In this document: piece after piece, positions 33,701-45,700 of the stretch
Position numbering within the stretch: position 1 is the first letter of the stretch
How the letters are laid out: each line of letters begins with the position of its first letter
Origin: Elmis aenea
Taxonomy: Eukaryota > Arthropoda > Insecta > Coleoptera > Elmidae
Reading direction: 5' to 3'
Assembly (NCBI GenBank): GCA_947652605.1
Contig: OX393578.1
Span: forward strand, 52,769,415 to 52,833,414
DNA length: 64,000 nt
Translations under genes and position numbers: made by a program
The notes under the pieces: model-generated
Databases searched by the model: none
What the model saw: only the letters and a program-made list of their open reading frames with translations
Told to the model about the DNA's origin: nothing

Positions 33701-36700
33701 AAAACTTCGGAAAAATTTTCAAGCGCAATTTTTTTAGCAAGAATTGTGCAATTTTTTTGAGCAAAAATTGTGCAATTGTTTTGAGCAAAAATTGTGCAAT
33801 TGTTTTGAGCAAAAATGGTCCAATTTTTGGTGCAATTTTTTTGAGCAAAAATTGTGCAATTTTTTGAGCAAAAATTGTGCCTTTTTTTTTGAGCAACAAT
33901 TCGAAAGTTCTTTAATTGGCCCTAAAGCTTGCAAACATGTTATTTGGAGTTTCTGCTCAGTCCTAAACGGTTAAGTAATATAATTTGTATTGCAGTACTG
34001 ACCTTTTAACATTTTTATAGCAACCTCAATTTTAGTCGCGTCCTTTTGCATCAGGAAAGCTTTTTTTACAATACCAAAAGCCCCCTCGCCCAAGACAGTT
34101 TGTAGTATTATATTATCAGGACTTAATTCCCATTCGTCTGTTACAACAATTGAATAATCTTCGTCTGTGGACGACTGATAAACAGACGGTAAACTTTTTT
34201 GTTTTTCTTTGGTATCCTGTAATGTAAAATATTTGCTTGGTACTTCCCAATACTTAAAGAACAAAATTTCATGAGTTAAAATTGAGTAGTCTCAAGCATA
34301 AATTAACAACTTTATTTCGTATTACTTCATTTTGAATACTTACTTCAGCCTCTTTGAATTTTTGGCATGTCCTTCGTCGTTTACGTTTCAAACAGTAATA
34401 AGATACAAAAATGCCAGATATCACAGCCATACATATTGGTCCAAAAATTACAAAGATAATTGATGTATCGGATGTGGAAAATTCATTTGCTATTACTCTT
34501 TGAACAGGTTGTATTTGTTTGTCCAATATTAAGTATTCGCTAGAGCCCCCATCAGAAACTGCCTTTATATACACGTGGTAATAAAATCCGAGATCGACTG
34601 CCAAAAATGAAGTAGCTGTTTGATTCTGAAATTAACGAAACTTTAAAATATTAGTTCGTTTGCAAAATAGGAGTAGATGGAATGGTGGAAAGCCATGAAA
34701 ATTATACTGTCTCTAGTTCAGTTTAAAGTGCGTGCTTTAGACAATTATTTATAAGAAGTTACTTACACCAAGTACAGTTTTATTGTAAGACTGAGCGTTT
34801 GCGTAAGTGTTGCTAGGTATAATATGGATTTCGTAATAATTTGGCAACAATAACGGTTTTGCCCATGTTATAAATACATTATAAAATTTCCTTCCACGTT
34901 TACTATCTTCTTCTACAAGCTTTTCTTTAGTAGTACCATTTTCTGGTAGATCTGGAGCTAGAAGAATAACATTTTCCCTGGATTCACGTGTATTTTGATA
35001 AGTTAAATCAATAAGATAAATTATGAATACTTACGGCATTGAGTTAAATTAAAATAAGTGCTTAAACACGAAGGAGTAACAAAACTTAACGACGTTTTGT
35101 TGCTTTCAATTTTCCAGTCCGCTGTTTTTGCCATAACTGCTACAGAGTAATTGGTGCTAAATTTTAGATTGTTAATTTTTATCCCGTGTCTTTGTGATTC
35201 GTATAATTGTTGAACCTGAAAAGTGAAAATTGATGATTGATGTAGTTGTTGTTAGCAGGGGTTTGGAGCGGAGCACGGAGCTGGACCAATGGGTTTTTGC
35301 CCAGAGCTGGAGCGGAGTCCGGAGCAAATAATTTTCATTGCTCCACTGCTCCAGTTTATTGTGTACATTTTTTTTTTGAAACTACTTTTTTTTTCAATCT
35401 TTGAAGACCAATAATTTGTTCTTACAAACATTTATTTAACTTCACTTGTTTGTTAGGGTCAAATATTGTAATTTTTGACCAACTTCCACATATACGATAA
35501 AATTAAAACTAATTTTTTAATAAAAAAACTTGTTTCAAATATTTTGACAATATTTGGAGCATGGAGCAGAGCAGGTGCAGGTGCAGGCATTAGGATGCCG
35601 GAGCGGATTGCTCCAAAATCCTGTTTGTTAACGAACTGAACTTACATTTCTTATTTCATATTGTTGATAATCTTCATTTCCAAACCATACAAAATCGTAA
35701 AAGCATGACATATCTACAAAAAAAATAATTATTAAAGTACTTTTCCAAAAATGCTTTAAAAAATTGCTACCTTTAGCTAGAGTCCAGTTAATGATAGCTT
35801 CATACTCGTGATCAAATACTTGAAGGCTGTTGAGTTTTAGCTCTGGTACAGCCATTAACTTATCTCCTTTTTTGATAGTTTTTATCCAGGTGGAATTAAA
35901 AGGACCAATCACTTCTCCACTTTTGGTTACGCTCCACAATCTAATCTGGTAATGTTCGTCATGTTTTAGGCCAGAAAGTGTGAAAACATTGCAGGAAATC
36001 TAAAATTTTTCGTGTTTGATTGCGAATTATGTTCTGTTATGAGGGCAAATTTATTGACTTGAAAGCTCTTCAATCAAAAATGTAACTTGTAAAGGTCTCT
36101 TACCATATCCACAAAAGTCCATGTGGAATTTTCGGCCCTTGTTTCAACTATAAAAATTAGGAGCCCTTCTGGTTCCCATTGAAAGCTCAAGGAAGTTTCA
36201 TTTTTACAAAGCAATTCAGGGGTAATGGATTTGTCGAAATTTTTCAGTTTCAGGCCTGAAAAATATCGAGTTAGTGTGCTTTGTTGCTTTGTTGCACTTT
36301 TAAATAATACAATATATTCATAAAATTGTTTATACATATGTATAATATACCGGGTATAAACGTAATTAGGCCCACTCCCTTTATTCTTTAGGTTGTGATT
36401 TAAAGAACTAAATTTTAAATATGCAATATGCGCATAAAACCCTATTATCCTGAATACATGCACAGTTAAGCCTAGTGCAGATTGTAAACAAATGTTTCGG
36501 AAGTGTTCATTAACAATGTTCCCGATTTTTCGAAACAGCTCAACTTTGTTTCTAGCTTGTTTCGGAACTGTTTCACTAATGTTGCGAAACAAAAAAAGCC
36601 CTGTTCCTTGTTTCCCGTTTATATGGGAAACATTGGAACATTGAACAAGTCTGTTGTCAAACACGGTTCAGTCAAACAGAGTTTTGGTTACAGTAATTCT

Positions 36701-39700
36701 TGGTTATATATTTATTACAATGTGGAATCAAGAAAAAACTGTACAACTGATAGAAAAAGTGCATTGCACATCTTGTTTGTGGGATGTCACATGAGAATAC
36801 AATAGGAATAAAAAGAGGGATGCTTTTGGAAATATTGCGCAATCATGTGATGTAACAGTTGCTGAAGTTAAAAAGAAAGTGCACATGCTAAAATCCCAAT
36901 TTCGACTGGAACACAAAAAACTACGAGGCACTAAGAAAAGTGGTTCTTCGCCATTCTTCATTCATTGCCATAACTGGTGCCTTACGTTAGTGCTTTCCGT
37001 ATCCACCACCTTCTTCTTTTCTTTTCTTTATTCCTTCGGCCGTTAAGTAAAATATATAAATTGGCAGCACCAATTCCTGCAATAGTCTCACTGGACATGA
37101 TAATCACTTGAGAAACACCGAAACACTGGCTTTAGTCTGGACGCGGAACAACGTTTACAGATTGTTCCGAAACAATGTTTCGCAACTGTTTAGGCACAGT
37201 GTTCAATATTGTTCCGAAACATTTGTTTACAATCTGGACTAGGCTTTAGGGGCGACGAGAAAGGTCACCGCGCCAATGAAAAAAATTTTAGATGGGCCTC
37301 AAGTAAATATTTTGAAAATGTATTTACTATTAAACAAATTGTGGGTTGATGTAAGTGCCAGGGGAATTTAACCCATCCCTCTCGACACCCCTGCCTTCAA
37401 CATGAATTTATTTTGCGATATCCATGATAATGCGCCAACTTTTAACTTTATGACCGGCCCTCGTATGTTATAAAACTCAAATTTCGACATATTTCGCTGA
37501 AGATGTCGCCACCTATCGGGTTAACCGTTAATTGAGTGTATTTTCGCAAATTTTTGGGTGGGATTGGCGCTTAAATACTTATCAAGCAAAAAATAAGGCC
37601 TAGTCGTATAAGTGGAAGAAAGTTTTGGCTAAAGTATTTTGAACCGAACGAAACAATCTTGAATTTTATTTAAACAAAGGCGTACCGTTACTCTGTTCTC
37701 TTCTACACTATTATTTTAGAGTAATTAATAATTTTCGCAACTTTTTTGTAATTAATATCGTTTATTTTAATACGAAACAAAATGCGAAATGTTTCAAAAA
37801 TCTTGTATCAAAACTTTTTTCCATTTTATTCTGAAGTTCCGTGTTATCTTACTCGGAATTTGGCCAAAAATTTACGAAATTGGTACTTAATGACCCTCGA
37901 TCCGATAGCTGGCGACATCTGGGACAAATTCTGTGGCGTTTTGCACTAAATTAAAATAAAATGCATTTAGATTACATACAGGATGCGAACAGTAAATAAA
38001 GCCTTCTTATTTTGATATAGCAATTGCTTAATGCCTAATTAAATATCACTTATCTTTTCTTAATCGAAAATCTCTGGTAAAAATATTAAATCAGTTGTAG
38101 GTTTTCGTATTTTGATCAGTAGCAATTTTAATAATTTTGAATACACTTATTAAATTTATAATTTATGAATGTATAATGTATAACGTATAACTTATTTATA
38201 AATTATACACTATTGACGAAGAGACTTGAGTCTCGAAACTGGACAAAGTATTTCAACAAGAGACAATGAAATACATATATGATTCATAATTAAACTTATT
38301 TATATTGTATCTTGAAATTTTATTTAAACAAATTGGTGTTTTTGCTGTTACCAAATAGTTTAACATTTTGGTTTGGATATTTACTTTTTCTGCTTTTTCA
38401 ATGTAAATTAAATTCCTGCTATTATGTTCAAAAAATTATTTACTTTAGGATTCAGTGGGATTAATTTATTCATTCAAAAATCGCACTCAAACTTAAAACC
38501 CAATTCAGTTCCGGGTTCGCAGGAAATGGCCCCAACTTTGTTATTTTAAACCGAAAATCTTGTATATTTTCATATTTTGAAAACTTTAAAACTTTTGTTC
38601 AGTGAGTTGTAACCTGCATAACTTAAATTTTGCTAACAAGTTGATGAAAAACGTTTTTGTAAATTTTAATTGACATTTAAGTTACTTTAAAGTTGCGAAA
38701 TAGGTGTTTGATTGATAAAAAGTCAATTATTTTTAATGGAATGATAGTGGCCAATTCGATTATTCAAATACAGCAACTGCTAACCAATTTAGCAAAAATG
38801 AACTTATATTTTTGTTAAGACTTTAGGAGGCTGCTACAAACACTTAAAATTATAAAAAAGTTATTCTGTTAATCTTGGTACACTGAGCAAATCAGTTATT
38901 ACCTAAATAATTGGGATTTTTAATTTAAAAAAAACTAGTAGCTATACAAAACACAAAGATAATTTGTTTTTTAGGAAGTCTTATTAATAATTTTGAGCAT
39001 AAAAGGCTTTCTCAGTTATTCCAAAGCAGAAAAACTATTTTTAAATAAGAATAAAGTTTTTTCATAGCTTAATGTTAGTTAAGATATTAATAATCATTTT
39101 TGATATTAATGAAATTATTATAATATTACAAAGATTTTGACACAAAATAAACAAAAATAACAGATTCTGAATATCCCGGAACAATAAGTATTTCCCGGGA
39201 AATATAAAATAGGTTAAAACGACCGGGATTCCGGTTTCCCGGGAGAGATACCCTAATGCAGGGATGGCAAATAGGATTTGATCAGTGTGCCAAAATAAAA
39301 TAAAATTTAATACAAATTTTTCCCCGTGCCAGTACCTAACCTAACCTACCCTACCTACCTACCTACCAGAAACAACTGTCAGTTATTTCGTTCAGTATTG
39401 CCAACGTCATGATTTTATGTGTCACTAAATACATATGCAATCAGTGGCGTAGCTAGAGGTTGTGCCGCCCGGGGCGGTCCCTAAATTTGCCGCCCCTATA
39501 AATAAGGGTTGTTAATTTTTGATTTTTGCCAAATGCAAGCAGAGATCGACACAAAAAAGTGGGGGGGAAACAAATTGCGCCGCAGGCGTTTTTTTTTTAA
39601 ATTTTAGATGTTCAAACGTGTTTTAAAGCAAGTTAGATAATGGAGAATACTTTATCATCTTCCAAAATTACAGTTTTACAGTAGAACCTTTTCTGATTTT

Positions 39701-42700
39701 TTAAAAAATCAGATCGCCCAACTCCTACGAAATTATTTTTAATAAGGGCGAAAAGTCCCTGTTACAATAGAGTTTAAAAGTGCATGGAATTAAATGCCTA
39801 AAATAAATGAATTGTTTGAAATTTTATTGAATGGCTGGTACCATATCGTAAATTTTATTAGAAACTTGGAATTTCTGTCGTTACAAGGGAGCGGGTTTTC
39901 AGTGAAGCAAGGTCAAGTAGCCCGTTTTATCCTCTAACTTCGGTAAGAATTCCTTTTTCTAAAATTAATTTTTATGAATTTAATAGCGCTAGTGAGGAAC
40001 TGATTATTATATCTACTGATCCTTCATTACCCCGAGATTTTCATTTTTACCCCATTTGGGTAGACTTAAAGTGCTGCCCCAAAAAAAGTGCCGCCCGGGG
40101 CGGACCGCCCCCCCCTTGCTACGCTACTGTATGCAATCAAAAGTTCCGTGCATCGCTACAGTTGGTATTTTATATGAAGATATAGTAATGAACAAATTAT
40201 TGTATCGATATAAGAAGAGTTGTTATTTTCTGGTATTTTTAATTTTTTGATATTTAAATAACATGTAGTTGTAGATAATTAGCATACTAATTAAAAATAA
40301 ATAAAACATTTCGAAAAATTTTAAAATTAAAAAAAAATAAATATTCATAGAATTCTTTAGGGTGCCGTCGAAAATCTCTCGCGTGCCAAGTTTGGCACGC
40401 GTGCCACCTATTTGCCATCCCTGCCCTAATGCGTACTATAATAGTTAAAAAATAAATCGCTTTACGTACTTTCGACATTTTTGGAATTTTTTGAACAGTT
40501 GCAGTTTGATATTCGGCAGGACGTCGGTGTAATCTGGAAAAAAAAAGATTAATACTTAGAAACAATTAAACTTTGGCGACCAGATTTTCTATTGTTGGCT
40601 TCAGTATAGCCCTGACAGGGTGGTCCAAATTCAATTGGATTGCATGGGTATCTCGCTTAATATTGTAGATAGAGAAACGGTTAAATTACCAAAAATGTGC
40701 AGATTTTTGAGACAAACTTAAAACCGTTTTCAAAAATATTTTATCATTTTTGGTTTTTGAGTTATTGAAAAAGTGTTTTTTTTGTCATATTAATAATGTG
40801 CCATATCTTCGTTATTGTTGTAAATATCGAAAAAAAATTGAGATTATTTTTAGATATTTTTATGTAGAATTCGATTAGTAGATTAGTACACTAAAAAAAA
40901 ATGTTTTTCGCTAGCCCTTAAAAAGTTATGACACAAACTTACCTTCTTTTAAATAGAAGCTATAGTTGGCTATGACCTATTTAAATTCCCTTTTTTTCTT
41001 ATTCGAAATATGTAAGGGTTGATGTAGTTATTTTCAATAATACGTAAGTTACGAAGGTTTTTTTAAAAGGTTTAACACCTTTTGTTTTTGTTTTCACAGT
41101 CTACTATAACTTTCTTTAAAAAAAAAACCTTCGTAACTTACATATTACTGAAAATAACTTCATCAACTGTTATACAGGGTGTGTAAAAATTGGCGGAAGA
41201 GATACACGTGGCGATGTTCTTCGTAAAATTCCAAGTCGAAAATCTTAATACGAAAATGTTGTATTATACCATGCTTGCTGTGTCTGCAAGAGGTCCTCAA
41301 AGTTTTAACATTTAGTCCTTTAATAAGCGTTATTATTTAATACTTGCAAATGAAAAAGCTGCAATTTGGAATAAAAATAAATTTCGAATAGTATTTTTTC
41401 CTAGGTATTGTGTTCTTCCTTTCAAAAATTGGTGTTGAAAATATGAAAATCACTGATTTGAATATAAATAATACATATGGCAACATTGTCATAAGCTGTC
41501 ATCTCTCTTTTTCTCGTAATTATTTCTAGTTTGTGTTTTACGATACCCAAAAGTTTGCAGCTATGTTTACGAACTGAAGGCTTTCAGTTCGAACAAAAAT
41601 TGTAAACACCCAAGTAAAAATTGCTGATAAAAAAATGTCCAAACGCAAATCAATGTATGCAATGTTGCCAATTTTTTTTTTCTTTAAATGGTTCCTGAGG
41701 CCATAGGAAGCATGGTACAACATTTTTGTATCAAGATTTTCGACTTACAATTTTACGAAGAACATCGTCACGTGTAGCGCTTTCGCCAATTCATACACAC
41801 CCTGTATATTTGGAATGAGAAAAAAATAAGTCATAGCCAACTATAGCTTCCATTTAAAAAAAAAAAAAAAATTGTGTCATAACTTTTTAACGGCTAACGG
41901 ATTTTTTTTTTTTTAGTGTAATAGAATTTTGTATAAAAATATCTAAAAATAATCTCAACAATTATTTTCGATATTTACAACAATAACGGAGATATGACAT
42001 TGCTAATATGACAAAAAAACAATTTTTTTCTAGTAACTCAACAACCGGAAATGATACGATTTTTTTGAAAACGGTTTCGAGCTTGTCTGAAAATCCTGCA
42101 TATGTTTGGTAATTTAACTGTTCCTCTATCTTGAATATTAAGCGAGATACCCATGTAATCCCATCGAATTTGGACCACCCTGTACAATATTTATTTACTA
42201 ACGACAGTGCAGTATTAAAATAACTAATAACGATGTAAGATTGCAATTTTTACAGTACCATGTCGTTGGCGATTACTACAAGCATTTAGCATAATTTAAT
42301 CGATAGACATATCTAAAAGCGTCGTTTTTCCTAATTGATAACAATGAACTGCAACTCCATAGGCAAAGGCTACTATAATAACCGGTAAATACCGTGTTGA
42401 CCGTCTGGACTTGTGCATACTAATTTTCAGTATCGTAATACATTTCCTTAGGTTGTCACAAACTTGGAATTGCAAATTAAAATGTTGTTTTTCGAAATTT
42501 TCAAACGCAGTATGTATCTATTTCTGTCTAACTAGTTGAGTGAAGTCAAATCGTCGGTAGTTAGTTGAACAATAAAAACGTGAAAGTGTATAGGCGAACT
42601 CCTTAAAATTTATGAACTGGAAATAACAATATTACCATGATTTGTTTGTAGCGCTTAAATCAGAATTTATAATGAATGGTTGAAGGTAAAGTTGTAAGGC

Positions 42701-45700
42701 ACATCCTCTGCTTAACTCATAAAAATAACTTGGTGTCGTAAAATAATGTTCAGGTGTTAAAAGTACCGCTTTAAAAGTATTCTATCGTAACGAAATGATT
42801 AATTGATTAAGTAGTTAGTTATGTTATAACATATTAGGAGTATTACTTATATTTGGCACTAACGATTATTTTTTAAGTTCATCGGAGAAAAAAATCAGAA
42901 CGTTATTAAATAATGGTCGTTTGGTTTTTACTGAAAATTTAAGCTAAATAAATATACATGGTGTTTCTGAACGATGTAGCATAATTTCTACTGTTGAATC
43001 TACATAGAAAAATGGGACGATTTAGCCCATCATGGCTTATGGAAAGTGGCATCGTTGCTAAGTTACAGCCCCATGAAGAGGAGATGAAAATTTGTTTTTT
43101 TATTGATAAATCAAGAACGCTTTGACCTACAACATTTATATTTGGCACGTATTCTACAATAGGCAAGCGTGTTCTTATGCATAAGTTTAAGTGAAATCCC
43201 ACCATAGGGGGCGCTGCAATCGATAATAGCAGAGAAATAACCTGCTGTATTTTTTTTGTCGATCGTAATTTCAATTTTTTATTGTAACAGTCGGATAGGT
43301 ACATTTTTAGTTACCTAAAGTTTTTTGATAGGATCCATCGTTTTGGAGAAAAACTCGATATTATTAAAATATAACTCTGATATTTATTGAAAGTATTTAA
43401 CAAAAACTAGTTTACTGTGAATTAACAAACGAAACAAATGAAGTCAGATGTCATATTTTCGTTTATTGTAACAATCAGCGCCCTCCTGTTATGGGATTTT
43501 GCTCCAAATTATTTAATTTTTTTTCTTCCAAATCTACAGTTTTAACAAAAAAAATGTAGGAGAATGACATTTAGTAGATGTTTTTTGCCTATTAAAAGGT
43601 TTTCCATAGTTATATTTTCAATCATTTACTACCTTCATAAGGGGCTGAAAAATGCAACCCTGTTGGTTTTTTCATCGAAACGTTTTGGAGGGTTAAATTT
43701 TTTCGATTTAAAAATTTTTCTTTGAAAGCTGCCTGATCTCATGAAATAGAGAAAAAAATATAGCTTATTTAACTATCCCATAGCCAATTTCGCGGCCCAT
43801 AACAAAAAATGAAGTTAGGGGTAATAACGAAATGGTAAGTGATAAAAAATCTAAAATAACAATTATATTCTACATCTACATAATTGATCTAACGAATAAA
43901 ACAAAAAAGTTATGAGAGAAAAAAAAAATTCATATTTTTTGCTATAACATCTGAAGTACGAGGAATGTTTTGCCTTTAAAAATTAATTGTAGCTCCTCTC
44001 ATGCTTACGAATAATTCATGTAATTTAAACAAACCTGTATCTCTTATAATAAGCAAGATCCCCATGCTGGAAATGTTATCTGGGACAACCTGTATAGTAT
44101 GATATTTTATAAGACCGAGCCATTGTTGCAAAAACTATTGAGTGTAGCTTCAGAAGTAACGACAAAATAATGCTTTTTAGTTCAAATGTAAACCATTTGA
44201 AACAATACCGATGCACAATTCCATATAAATTTATAGGGGCTTGCAGCCCTTATGGACGAGCCGCCCGTTTTTTGACCAAACCTTTTAAAATCGTTGATTG
44301 GTTTTTAAACTTAAGATCCTTTAAAATATATCTTAAATTTGAACAAATTATGGTTGGATAAATTTTCATAAATTTTATTGGTTTTTTATTTTTAATTAAC
44401 CAATGTGGAGTCTATTCAAATAAGCATAAAATATCCTTTCGGCAAGTTCTAGTTCGTAGGTAAATCTGTTTAGGTGGTTTTATTTTCGTGCTACAAAAAC
44501 CGCGACATTGAACAAACTAAAACAACAAAATTCTGTTACCTTTGTCTTTCGGTGAAATAAGCAGACCCTAAAATACGTCATATATTTCTTATAAATATTT
44601 ACTAGCCGCTGTTAAAACCAACTTGGAAAGAAACGAAATTAACATGGGATATTTCCACGTATACTGTAATTCCGAAATTCAAATTCTTTGCGTTTCATGT
44701 ACAGGAAATAAACCAAAGCGTCCATTAACGGTTTGTTGGTGCAAATTGTTACTTATACGAGGGTCAAGCTGAATTTATTGAGAGTAAAAACCACGATTAA
44801 TATTTTTTAAGATTAATTTTGAAAATGTTCAAAGTAATTTCCATTAGCAATAATATACTTCACCATAATACAATCTTGGTTTCCGGGTTTGGAACCACGT
44901 CTTCTATATTTAGAAGTAGTTGACGTTTCGACCATTGTGTCTTGGTCTTTTTCAAAACGAGTCGTTTTGAAAAAGACCAAGACACAATGGTCGAAACGTC
45001 AACTACTTCTAAATATAGAAGACGCGGTTCCAAACCCGGAAACCAAGATTGTATTATGGATAACGGTCGCGAAAGCCTCAAGAATAAAATATACTTCACC
45101 ATTTACTCAATGCAGCACGACTGATAACTTTTTTAAATGCAGGTGATCTTGGAGCTTCCAGCAGTTGAAATCAATTCTTAATTATCTTTAATAATTTTTT
45201 TAACACAAGCATTGTCTTTTGGCAACAGCCATTGGAGGACGTCTTGTACTTTTTGAAACTGATCAGAACACCTTTAGCGTTTGCTTGTTCACTAAAAGTT
45301 AAATCTAAACATCATTTGCGCTCATAAGTACTTAAAGCTGAAACCCTTTTTGAAATCGTAAAGTTGTTCATTATTTTAAGAACGTAATAAACTAAGTTCT
45401 AACCAGGGGCTTGGAGCGGAGCACTAAGCAGTGGTTTCTCGGAGCAGGAGCGGAGTCTGGAGCAAATAATTTTGATTGCTCCACTGCTCCAGTTTATTAT
45501 GTACAATTAAAAAAAAAACTACTTTTTCTTTTTTTCAACTTTTGAAGATCAATAATCGGTTCTTTCAAACATTTATTTAACTTAACTTGTTTGTTAGGGT
45601 CAAATATTGTAATTTTTGATCAACTTCCACAAATCAGATAAAATTAAAACTTTGTTTTTAAAAACTAATTTTTTAATTTAAAAACTTGGTTTAAAAATGT

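Noticed and set aside
33699..33974. Repetitive Cys/Lys-rich frames on both strands
   Set aside because: They are products of the intronic minisatellite.
36503..36664. Overlapping open frames on both strands
   Set aside because: They fall in the inverted subterminal repeats of the Harbinger-type element and have no domain.
39333..39368. CCTAACCTAACC run, resembling the insect telomere repeat
   Set aside because: Only two CCTAA units followed by degenerate CCTAC units, and it lies within a hAT element.
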